Positions 35,101 to 45,300 of a stretch of DNA of 64,000 nt are shown here, piece after piece. The notes beneath the pieces were generated by a model. That model was not told the origin of the DNA. It was given only the letters and a program-made list of their open reading frames with translations, and did no database searches. The DNA is from Nelumbo lutea. Lineage: Eukaryota > Streptophyta > Magnoliopsida > Proteales > Nelumbonaceae. The translations under genes and the position numbers were made by a program. Each line of letters opens with the position of its first letter. Position 1 is the stretch's first letter. The stretch is taken from NCBI GenBank assembly GCA_022828595.1, contig JAKGHH010000003.1:19406934-19470933 (forward strand), given 5' to 3'.

Positions 35101-35879
35101 CTCTGAAAACGCAGGTAAAAATTCTAGGACAAAACTGTACTAGATGGAAAGATAAACAGCAATTTAGCTAAAATAAAGAAAAATAATCCAACAACCATTA
35201 AGACTTTTCCATATAAAGAGAAATATGGACGCTCACATTACAGAATCTAAAACCATAAACACAGAAGAAACAAGAAAAGACACGAAAGGAACCCAAATGA
35301 CAATAAACCACAAATCTTAACCAAATTCCACAGCGACCACAAAAGGGCAACACTTACAACAAGAACCCCTTCTTCCGCCATTCCAGTCATACCCCATCAA
35401 AAACGAATTAAGAATCAAAGTAGTTCAGTAACAACATATCGAAGGATTAACAGAAAATAAAGTAGGACATTCGAGAGAGGAACATTTTTGAATATCTAAG
35501 GGATAAGAAGTACTTACTGGGCTGAGCAGCCCAACCCTGTTCCCCACCCTTGATTCTCTCGGGCAAGGCATAATTGACGGTGAGGACTCTTCCATAGAGC
35601 TCTGCGTTGTCCATGTTGTCCATGGCTGCCGCGGCATCCTCCTTTTCGAGGAAGGTAACGAACCCGAACGAGCGATGCTTCTGCGTCGCCTGATCGAGGG
35701 GCGTCTTCACATCTTTTATTTCCCCAAAGGGAATGAACGCTGCATGAAGAATCGCCTCGTTCACCTCCTCCGCCAGACCCCCTGATCATCTCATTATTAA
35801 TTATTCATCATCAGAAATGCAGGCATGAGCATCGTTGCTTACCTACGTAGAGAGTGTTCTTCTGGACCGGATAATTCAT
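29118..35879 (-). CDS. small RRM RNA-binding protein (At1g13690-like, PPIE-type RRM)
   Basis: Three exons: 35879-35843, 35781-35518 and 29338-29118, in phase, giving 173 residues. The RRM spans about residues 8-85. RNP2 is TLYVGGL, split across intron 1 after the first Gly base, and RNP1 is RSFGFVTF. The second part is a charged helix ([20 protein letters not shown]) likely to form a coiled coil, followed by an acidic tail ending [16 protein letters not shown]. The RRM is of the type fused to cyclophilin in animal PPIE; in plants the protein is separate and short, as in Arabidopsis At1g13690. A role in RNA or spliceosome-associated binding is inferred from that kinship. Intron 2 is 6.2 kb because a copia element sits in it in antisense orientation. 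Exons are intact and splice signals normal (gtaagt, ctgcag). A TGGGCC motif lies at 36005, about 125 nt upstream. Confidence 0.93.
29547..29759 (+). repeat. copia 5' LTR
   Basis: It starts TGTTAACAGC and ends GCATAACA. It differs from the 3' LTR by about ten substitutions, by an extra 9-bp tandem copy (GTTAACAGC) right at its start, and by a 2-bp indel in the CT-rich part. A long CTCTT-rich stretch covers its second half. Confidence 0.9.
30419..31255 (+). pseudogene. copia gag remnant
   Basis: The first piece (30419-30640) has the copia gag N-terminus ([20 protein letters not shown]). After a stop and frame change, 30674-31255 carries the UBN2-type gag core ([20 protein letters not shown] ... 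[18 protein letters not shown]). A CCHC-like segment follows near 31150-31215 in another frame. Broken by at least two lesions. Confidence 0.8.
31276..31821 (+). pseudogene. copia protease remnant
   Basis: It contains [14 protein letters not shown], the aspartic protease active-site segment (D-S-G-A) of copia elements, near residues 92-105. The downstream part [15 protein letters not shown] is typical. It ends at a stop before the integrase zinc-binding region. Confidence 0.85.
32003..33217 (+). pseudogene. copia integrase remnant
   Basis: The DDE core is visible: [13 protein letters not shown] supplies the first Asp, [10 protein letters not shown] corresponds to the second Asp position (here N-N, so probably mutated), and [16 protein letters not shown] gives the catalytic Glu. 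The HHCC zinc finger lies partly before the open frame (GHLSFES region near 31960). The end extends toward the reverse transcriptase but stops at 33217. Confidence 0.88.
33233..34688 (+). pseudogene. copia reverse transcriptase and RNase H remnant
   Basis: RT blocks are spread over three frames: [20 protein letters not shown] (about 33359-33418), [17 protein letters not shown], and [11 protein letters not shown] with the YVDD catalytic motif (about 33755). RNase H follows with [31 protein letters not shown] and [12 protein letters not shown]. Stops at 33646-33648, 33914-33916 and 34175-34177 separate the parts. Confidence 0.88.
34719..34924 (+). repeat. copia 3' LTR
   Basis: It starts TGTTAACAGC and ends GCATAACG, where the 5' copy has a final A. 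It is about 95 percent identical to the 5' LTR by eye. Most differences are G/A or C/T, as expected from decay of methylated cytosines. Confidence 0.9.
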
Positions 35880-38800
35880 TCAGGCAAACTTCCACTTCCC
35901 TCTCCTTCGCTGCTCGACTCCACTTCTCTCGTTGATGCCTGCAATTTTGATTTTTGAGACTTGGGTACTTTACAGCTTTAGTTTATTTGAAGATATAAAT
36001 GGGCTGGGCCGATGGGGGATAGTGGACCATTTCAACGACCTAGGACGCTTTCGACCTGGGCTTTCCTAGCCACTCACCGATTACTGCAATCTAAGTCAAG
36101 AATAAGCCCTTCAACCCTTTTTTTTTTTTTTTCTTCTGGACCTGGGCTATCGTTATGCCAAGTCTAGCATTTGAAATGGACTTTTGGACCGTACGACCCA
36201 TGATTTAATGGCCAAAACGGTCCGGTCCATCCGCCCAGGTATTACAGCACTAATTACAATATTCATGACCGCGAAAGGTTTGCTGGGCTAGAGAAGCATT
36301 TGGGAGAATTGGGAGAAATGGAGGATGGCTTTTAGTTCTGGAAACAGAGCCTGGCCAGATGTCAGATGACCATTTGAGCTTGGTAGGAGATTAGATCGGC
36401 TTCGGTGCGCACAAGACCATGCTCACACCGTTCACACAGCCGTGCTTTGAGAATACTTTCATACTTTATGTTTTTTTTTGGGACTGCGGTGTGATGAGCA
36501 CGGTCTTATGATTACTGAACCCAATTTGCTTAAAGTAAATGTGAATATAGGATAAGTCTGTCTCACTCAAAGGGAAGTATAACTTTATTGTGTGTACTGT
36601 AGTTAGACCTATTCATAAGTCAGGCTTTGAGCTCAGGTTTATACTGTTTTGAATTTGGGCTTTGGGTTGAGCAATTTAGGGGTGGCAAATGGGTGGATTC
36701 GGTAAGGATTGAATACCAATCCACTCATATTTATCCACCAATTCATCATGGCCCATCATCAATTCTTATTAAAGGATCATTATTCACCCTTAACCACCCT
36801 TAGCTATATTGATTCATCTATCTTTACTTATAAATACAAAAATGGGTCTAGACAAGTTATATATCCAAAATAATAATTTTAAAATGAACATCTCTCTTAA
36901 AGTTGCCGCATGAAAGAAATGGGTCGGTGCTCACAAGCCTGCACATAATTTTGGCCCAAGCCTGGCACAAAACAAACCTTATGCCTGGTTGATCCATCCT
37001 GGCCCAGAAAAATATTGTATTATAATGTATTATATATACGCACATTCTTTTGGTAACATTGTAATATCTTACATACAGAATATAGTATTTTACATAAAAT
37101 CTGAAAATATAAGAATGGTTTATTCTATCTACTTTAAATTTTATATGTTTTATTTTACATATAAATTATATGTAAAAATGAAAACATATTTATTATCTGA
37201 AAATAAAGAGTTATTATTTATATAAAAATATTAAATAGACAATTTAAGATTTAGTTTTTCCCACAAATTAAAAAAAAAAAAGAAAAACTGAATTAAAATA
37301 ATTTATTTTATATATGTTTTATTTTACACGAAGAGAGAGAAGGGGAGGGATTCTTGTTTGATATGGTTTGCTTGCTAGGACTCTCTGTACTTTCACCACT
37401 CACGGAGGTCTTGCTAGCTCACGCATGTGTCCGTCCGGCCGGATTTAGGCTAGCTGTACTTACTAGCTAGCTACCCTCTTTCTTCCATTTCTAAATACGC
37501 TTTCTCTTTTTCTTCCTATTGAGTATTGAGTAAAGCAAATTAACACGAAGAAAGGTAGAATTAGGAAGCCATGGCGAGAATATATGGTCCCAGCACCAGC
37601 AGCTCTCCATTATGAAATCCATCGCCCTTTCACAGCCATTCGTCTTCACCGCTCAAGTTTAACTTTTAATAGATATATATTTTTTTCTATTTTGAAAGGG
37701 GAAAAGTTGGTCATTAGGATTTTAATTCCGATTGATCAAGAAATACATGCTCTTGTTTTGAGATTTATGTGGGTAATAGAGAATGTTTATTTTCTTGGAT
37801 ATTCTTCGGTGAATAAGTAACTTTTTCACTTAGAGAAAAATTGTCAATACTTGAATGGAACAAAAATATCTCCTTTAATAATAGATTTTTATGACTAAAA
37901 TGGTAATTACCTTATCTAATGATATATATAATGAAGACTTTCAGGCTACAGCCCCACAACAACTACCACCATTATCAATCAATTACTAAAAAAATTCAGA
38001 AAATACAAAATTGATTATCTACAACCACCTATGCCTATATTATTTCAATTTCAACTAATCATTAACCTTTAGGTATCATAATAAAAGAAAACTATTCATA
38101 TTCTAATAATGATTGAAAAGCTATTTTTTTAAATAAATAATTTTTAAAATTTTAATAATTATTTAAAATATTAATAAATATAAATTTAACAGTATTGATT
38201 TCATAGTGTAAATTTAACATTATTAATTCTCCGTACTTAGGTGCTACACGAATAAATGCCCTTATCTAATTCAATCTTTACTAAAAAATCCTTACCCTAA
38301 TAAATACATTTATTCAAATAAATAACTTACCAAAAACTGAACGAGCCTTAGTTTTACCTGTTCATTACCTTGGACAAATCCCAAATCAATCAAGAGTGGT
38401 TTTCACTTTACAGAAACCACACGTTTCTTATATTCTTCTTAGCCCATTGGTTTCTATGTACCACAAACCCCACTTGAATAATGATAGAGTCAATAAAAAA
38501 GCAGCAGGTGGGGAATAAGTATATATCACGAGCTTACGGTTTATCCATTCATATTACTTACCCATTTGATGATCAGAAAAGGGAGGTCCCACTGTTCATT
38601 TGTTTTTTTATAGTTTTTGTTTTCTTATCAACTGTTTTTGATTGAGGTAAGATTGTAATGGACGCTTTAGACGAGGCCGGGCGCGGTTGGTTAAGTTCAA
38701 GTAACACGATTGTTTCAAAGAAAATAAGAAAAAGGAAGTAGACGGCAGTCCCAAACGAATATGCTACGGCGAGTGTCCAAAGAGGTATATGGCCAGTGTT

Positions 38801-40084
38801 TGTGGCAATCGGCATCCATTTAATTCCACCAGTGGGTGAACCGTTTCATCAACATCAGAACATAAGGATTGATCAACAGGTGGCAAATGTATGAATTAGC
38901 TTATGGGTTTTCCGACAAAGAAAAGGTACTCCCTTAAAGGAGGAACATTGTCAGCCTATATAAAGCTAAATGCTACTGATGAACCTCTGGACCTTTTTGG
39001 TCGGTCCCACTCTCACCATGTCGGATGTCTCCCTTAAAAGAAGGAAGTAAGGAAGGCAAGATTTGGTTTTTGCTTGAGGGCTCAACATCCAGCGGTGCAG
39101 AGCTCCATGCAACTGGATGAATCTGAGATAAGAAAAAAGGTCCCACTTCTCCATGCCAACAGGTTGGTTGAAGAGTTGAGTTGTGGCGTTTTGAATTTGA
39201 TTGAAGATAGAACTTCAACTTTTGAAGGTGATCCTAATCTAATCTGGAAAGGGTTGGTCGTCGGTCAAGAAATCGGTCAATTCAATTCGTTTTATCTACT
39301 GACGCAGTGACGTGGATAAGACGTACCGATATTAACGACTTCCGTGAGGCAAGTGGGTTTGGTTTCTGCTCTGCTGTGTGGTGACTGGGTGACTCACTCC
39401 GATCTCAGTTCCACCTCGAATACAATGCATTCATGGCATAAACTGTATCTGAAAGCATGCATGACGCAAGCCGCTTCGAATTGCAAATTTATAAAAGAGG
39501 TTTATATGGATTTAGTAGATCATTAATAATAAATTAAACATAGTAATAAGTCTTTGTTGGTGTGTAATATAATTTTAAGCATATCTTATTTCGTTTCTCT
39601 CAAACCTGAATGAGGAGGAGGGTTACATCACCATTAAAATATGGATTCTAGTTTCTTTAGCCGACTCCATAAGGCTATATATGATCAGGACAAGAGTTAG
39701 ATGATAATGATGATGAATTAGCTATTAGAGTAATGATATAATATTAATAATTACTAGAACTTAAAAAAGAAAAGTCAAAGTCAAACACAGAGTGGTAGTA
39801 ATTAGTAAGAGAGGTGTTTAAGAGAAGAGGTGCGTGCTGGGTTTAAGTTTAAACTCAAAAAGTAAAAAAAGAGAAAAAACAGGAGGCTATGCACCTGGTT
39901 TTGGATAAGTAGTTAGTCAACAGAGCCCACTGAATCAATGGAGGCGCCCTTCCCGGTACGTGTTCCAGCATGGAAGGACTGACGTACATGTCAATCCCGC
40001 CATGCTAGGACTTAGGCTTTCTATTTACACATCAGGCAACATTCAACCACAACACGTTTCCGTGTCAGCCTCAGCCTTTGGCTT
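35880..40084. other. intergenic region upstream of RRM and B12D-like genes
   Basis: The two genes diverge across this 4.2 kb. It holds a MITE (36394-36520), an AT-rich tract (about 36840-38350), and two weak ORFs without a family: 38573-38815 minus (80 residues, one hydrophobic segment) and about 39107-39310 plus, which has a CTATATAAAG TATA-like box about 150 nt before it. I could not support either as a gene. The ATG at 37571 sits in a good context (gaagccATGGCG) but opens a frame of only 14 codons. Confidence 0.5.
36394..36520. mobile_element. foldback MITE, window family A, copy 4
   Basis: The left arm has ACAAGACCATGCTCACACCG and the right arm CGGTGTGATGAGCACGGTCTT, which are near-complementary. 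The inner motif 'cacacagccgtgctttgagaa' matches the CCGTGCATTGGGAA block of the other copies. Confidence 0.65.
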
Positions 40085-40090
40085 TATAAA
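40085..40090 (+). promoter_or_regulatory. TATA box of the B12D-like gene
   Basis: TATAAA in 'ggctttataaattgcc', about 155 nt upstream of the ATG at 40244, would place transcription start near 40115-40120. Confidence 0.55.
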
Positions 40091-40243
40091 TTGCCAGCTT
40101 TCTCTACCAAACTTGGTGCATCATCACCAATTCACCATCACTCACAGCTCCAGCTTGTTCTTGTTACAAACGTTCTGTCAGTTGAGGTCCTTGAGGAGAG
40201 GAGCTAGCTAGATCGCTTCATCCATCATCATCATCATCCTTCA

Positions 40244-40824
40244 ATGGCGCGTTGGGTCAAACCAGAGGTGCGTGTAGTATTCTCATCCCTTAATTTGTCA
40301 CTTCAGCCCTCTCTCTCTCTCTCTCCATCTAAGTTGGTAATGAATGAAATAACAGGTGTATCCACTAATGGCGGCCATGACATTCGTCGCCAGTATGTGT
40401 GTCTTTCAGCTCACAAGGAACGTATTCATGAACCCCGACGTCAGGTACTTTCTATATATTCCTCTTTTTCTGTCATTAAATTGCCAGGTGGCAGTGGTCT
40501 ATTGGCCTGAACTTGCCACGTAATAGCTAAACCATGGAAACGTTAGAGACCCAGCACCCAAAAAAAGTAAGTAAAATGAATTTACTGCAAATAAAACACA
40601 GATAGTATAGTATATATAGTCGCCTCGATCGATCGTTTTAATTAAATTTGAAATATGCATGCATGTACAGGGTGAATAAGGAGCACCGACAAAAGGCAGT
40701 TTTGGAGAACGCTGAGGAAGGAGAGAAATATGCGGAGCACGGACTCCGCAAGTTCCTCCGTACGCGTCCCCCTGAGGTCATGCCCGCCATAAATAGTTTC
40801 TTCTCTTCTACAGATTCTAAATAG
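40244..40824 (+). CDS. B12D-like protein (NADH dehydrogenase MLRQ-related)
   Basis: Three short exons join in phase: 40244-40267, 40356-40444 and 40671-40824, giving 88 residues. The introns have GT-AG ends (GAG|gtgcgt...aacag|GTG and AG|gtactt...tacag|GG). The product starts MARWVKPEVYPLMAAMTF, which contains a single transmembrane helix. It continues ...VFMNPDVRVNKEHRQKAVLE and ends with KYAEHGLRKFLRTRPPEVMP and a Ser-rich tail. This is the B12D family, small proteins related to the MLRQ subunit (NDUFA4-like) and placed in mitochondria; members respond to seed development, senescence and low oxygen. A TATA box lies upstream. The exons are too short to stand out as long open frames. Confidence 0.9.
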
Positions 40825-41514
40825 ACTAAAACACAATCACAGTTTGAGAGTTCATATCAATCAATTTGTATTTTTACTTTTTAGTGACTAAAGTAATGGC
40901 CCTGTATTTTTATTATTATTATTTTTCTAACTCTCAAAGATAATGGAGTAATTTGGTTCCATATTTCAGTTTTTAAACGTATGCCATGATCCTTGTTCAT
41001 CTCTCTGCAAATAACTCTTGCCTAAAGAAAGAAATAAGAAATTGCACCGGCGTCACTTGGCAAAACTGACACGGTGATGATCCAAGAACCCATACAGCTC
41101 TGAATTCGCTGTTTGAGATCCAGAAGCTCTTCGGAGTTCAGAGCCACACTGCCGCAACCAAAGTCCGGTCTTGTAGATAAGAGAGCATTGGTGTCTTGGT
41201 GAAGGCAAAACTCATTTGACAAAGATTTAAATCTGTTTCCAGCAAGTCGTAGTAACAGCTCTTCATCCATCCTAAATTTGGTTGCTCTATATTCAGAATT
41301 TAGTATCTACCCTGTTTGCTGTTTCAAGGGACAATTCGGCTATTTTATGTTTACCTACCATTCCAAGAATTTAGAAAAGGGCTTATATATTTGTGTCTCT
41401 TAGTACGTGCCCCCAACTCGTGTAAGGACTAAGGACTAAGGAGAAGACTCTTAAGCATCATGGAATTCCAGCTAAGTCTAATAATTTTTATGATAATTAC
41501 TCAAATGATTTTCT

Positions 41515-41547
<33 letters not shown>

Positions 41548-42323
41548 CAGCAACATTTCTATGATCAAAGTAAACCAAACTACAATTCCAGATTGAAATG
41601 ATCAGCTCTGACGAAGCTTTAGTTAAGGAAGACGCTAAAACTGCAGCTATGGCTTCAATGTCCAAACCATATCATTCTTTCTTAGCCACTCTCTCAATTC
41701 CTCTGTACACTACAGAGAATTTTGAATGTTTATACAGCACCTAGGGAAGCAATTTCCTAGTGATCAAACAGTTTATACAGCTACATCAGAATCATTGTTT
41801 GGTGAGAATTGGCCTCTCTGTTCCTGATACAAGTTTCAGATTTGAAAACCATACCATACCCAGTGAAGACAATGTTTTTGTTATAACTTTGCCATGTGAT
41901 CTCTAACAAGAGACCCATCTTCTAACTTTGTCAATTCAGGCATTCGATACACTCTTTCCTGTCTGTTTTTGGTTCTTTGCTCATAAAATCTCCGTTGGAA
42001 CATGTGATCTATTGCCAAAAAACAAAAAGAACACGTGATCTTCTCATCTTATCTGTATATATCTAAAATATATAATGTGGGAGGCATCAAATCAATGCAA
42101 CTGTCAAATATCTTTTGCAAGATCAAAGATGTATAACGCCAATCAATTATTATTTATTTTATTTGCTTGTGCACTGAAAATGCCTGTGCTTCTTCACCAG
42201 TATGTATAAAATAACAAAGGGCTATCCATGTTCAAAAAAAATGCAATAGGCTGTCTCAGCTCTCAATATTGACTCAAAATTTGTTTGTAGTTAGCAATAG
42301 CATATGATGAGAAAATTATAGCC
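40825..42323. other. intergenic, 3' flanks of B12D-like and cytochrome b5 genes
   Basis: The genes converge here. A minus-strand frame of 82 codons (41270-41022) has an ordinary composition but no family I recognise. A 26-27 nt A-run occupies about 41521-41547 and may be the tail of an old retroposed copy. Nothing else stands out. Confidence 0.45.
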
Positions 42324-45300
42324 TCACTTCCTCCGCAAATACAACATGCCAGCTGCCACAGATACGCCAACAATGGCTGCTAGCACAACCCAATCCTGTG
42401 CAGTTGGGGCAGTGCAAACATGCAAGATCTTCTGGACAAGACCTATTTGTTCCTTTTCAGTATGAGGAAACGGATCCAGCTCCCCAATGCAGTAGTCTTT
42501 CATGAGTTCCCTTGCACTATTACTGTGACCCGCATCTTCGAAATCCTCAGTGGCATCCCTTCCTTGATTAAGTTTTGATCAAACGTCAGGTCAAGATTTG
42601 TATTATAATGTGATGCAGGAGATGTTTATAAAGGAATATAGAGATACCAGTTGCTGTGAGGAGGACATCATCTCCACCTGGATGCTCATCCAAATAATTT
42701 GTCAAGTTGTATACCTGTTGGAACACAAAAAGGTATACATGTTATATCTAACATAAGAAAGGGGGGAGAAATAGAAGAGAAAATGAAAAGTAGTAGAAAC
42801 TACTACTAGCCTAAAACAAACGAAATAAAAATGGATGTTCAAGAAAAAAATACTCTGCAGGGATAGAGAGGAATCCTCTCATCTGCAGGAATAGGAGTAC
42901 AAGGCCTGTGAAACCTAAAGTCTGGCACATACATGTGCAGCATTATTAAGAATACCACAGGGTAAGCATTGACAACATTGATTACTGCTACAAGGGATTG
43001 AATATTTGGTTAGGCATTTGCACATGGCAATCGCTTGTAACTTTATGGGGCTACTACTAACTCAATAGGCAATGCCTACACAATGGAAAAACAAAGAACT
43101 AAATAAAGTTGGACAATAACCTAGAATATCATATTTTGTGTAAAAGCAAACACATAAATGGAGACATATACTAGTTAGAGCGAGCCTCCTATTGCATTTC
43201 TCCCTCAAACATGTATATAAAATACTACAATAAAATTAACTTTTTGTAGTTATTTTGTAATAAAAATATGAAGGCATAAAACAATCTATAGCATGATTGC
43301 ATATAACATTGTTGCCAGGTATATGTTGAGTGCATAAGTAGTCAATAACATACCCAGCTAAGTAATAAGCTGCCAAGGGCATAAATGTACAATAATAACT
43401 AGGGAATTTGAGCAAGCAAATAAGGGTTTCTCAATAATCCACCATAACTACTAATTTTAATTCAATAATAAAACTTTTAATAATCCATTAAAAAAACAAA
43501 ACTCATAATACTAGTGGTTGACAATTTTTAGACTTGGAAATCTTAAAAGATTGGAAAGGCTTTAGATCTTTAAAACTAGTAAAATTATACAAGTCACAAA
43601 ATTTATCATGGATAGTCCAACACAAGGCTTCATTTTAACCATGGTCAAGAGCATCGACCCTATTCTTTGGCGGTTTTCCAAATTCAATATTCCATAGTTG
43701 GATCAGATTTTTACACTGATTCCAATATTTCTTTTGATAAATCAAATGCACTATTTCTTCTATAAAATATGTAATGGTGTATTATTGTAATTGCAAGGGT
43801 ATTGTTGTACTGATGGAATAATTATATTCCAACAGTGGCACACCTTACCCAGATGCATCTATAGATGCTATATATTAGAGTATGGCATGAAACAATACTT
43901 TGACCATGCCTACAATAGTTTTTTGTTTCAAGGATGCTCCTCCAGATGGAATAATAATTTGTTGCTTCAAGGAAATTGAAACATATGCTTAGTCATTTTA
44001 GCTAAATATCACATGAATTTCTAGGCATACAAAATTCCAGATGGGTGAACTCCGCTTTCAACCAAGACATTACTGATTTGAGTTTTTGTTCTGTAAATAC
44101 TGAGATAGTCATCAGATCCTGCATTCCCGATATCTTAAACACCAAGTTCAGAAAAGCTTTGCCTCATTATATTACAATATACCATACCATTTAAAAAAAG
44201 CTCTATAAACAAAAGGGAAACCCCAAGCTTAATATAAAGATCCTCATCTTCCACCCATTCTCCTAGATGAATTTCTAGGCACTTTTGACGCAAAATATAT
44301 AGAACAGGGACAAGTTTCAGACGTGTTTCATGTTCGACTTTTTGATTGAACAATATGACTTTGGGAAGCAGATAATCAACCAAGGTTGAGCAACAAAAGC
44401 ACAACTCAACAAGTCCTAGTGCTTCACTGATATGATAACTTCCATGGTATCCTGTTGGTCATATTAATACACCTTGGCACACAAAAGAATGCTGACTACA
44501 ATAACTCTCTTTTTGCTGAAGGAATGAGAAAAATTGATGCCCCAATGAGAGGAAACGGACAAAGGGTTAAATTTTGGACTGAGGCCTTGTGGGGAGACCC
44601 ATGGTTCAAAGTATCAATACAACCAATAGACACGAACATGAGTATCAGGTGTTTTGGGTGAGTTATACACTATATATATTTTTTTTTTGGTTTCATATTT
44701 TCAGAGGGGTTATAGTACTATTATTTAACATCTAAAAAAAATCAAACTTCTCAAATATCTTAAAAGAGATATTTTGGTTACTTGTAGGAATAATATGATA
44801 CACCTGATACGGGGTGTATCATATCAATAATTTGAACCTCTGGAAATCCTCATCTTTTGTTTTCTGCATCTCTAGATCTAAAATCAGCCACGATGTCAGA
44901 AACACTGTCAGTGGGTCCTGTGTGATGACTTGGAATCTGGAGTTCACCATATCCAAGAGGTGAGTTCCACCCCAAGTCTTTCTTTTGATGTGTGGATCTA
45001 CTAGAAAAGGAAACTGGATGTACTAGAAACAAGATTGTAACATGGGATAATAACACCCAATCAGGCAATCAGAAGTAACATGTCAGTTGATACAAAACTG
45101 GTAACAGTATGGATTGCTGACGCTTTTATTTCTGATTAGGTGTTACTTTCCCATGTTACACATCTTGTTTCTAGCAGATCCAGAATTAGAGACTTCAGGG
45201 ATTGGGTTTGAGGAACAAAATTTTTGGAGAGGTTGGCTCATGCAAGGTTGTGGAGAATTTGGGAGGGAAATAATAGAACCTTTAAAAATAGGTCCTCTAC

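Noticed and set aside
37571..37615. 14-codon ORF with a strong start context (MARIYGPSTSSSPL)
   Set aside because: Too short to support without expression data, and no conserved peptide family comes to mind.
38573..38815. 80-codon minus-strand ORF with a hydrophobic segment
   Set aside because: No family, no TATA box on that strand, and the reading turns low-complexity (KKTKTIKK) at the end.
39074..39310. Plus-strand ORF behind a TATATAAAG box
   Set aside because: The first codon is TTG. The ATG-initiated part (from 39107) is short, without any known motif, and overlaps minus-strand frames of similar length.
41022..41270. 82-codon minus-strand ORF between the B12D-like and cytochrome b5 genes
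   Set aside because: No recognisable domain and no supporting splice or promoter signals. Mentioned only as part of the intergenic region.
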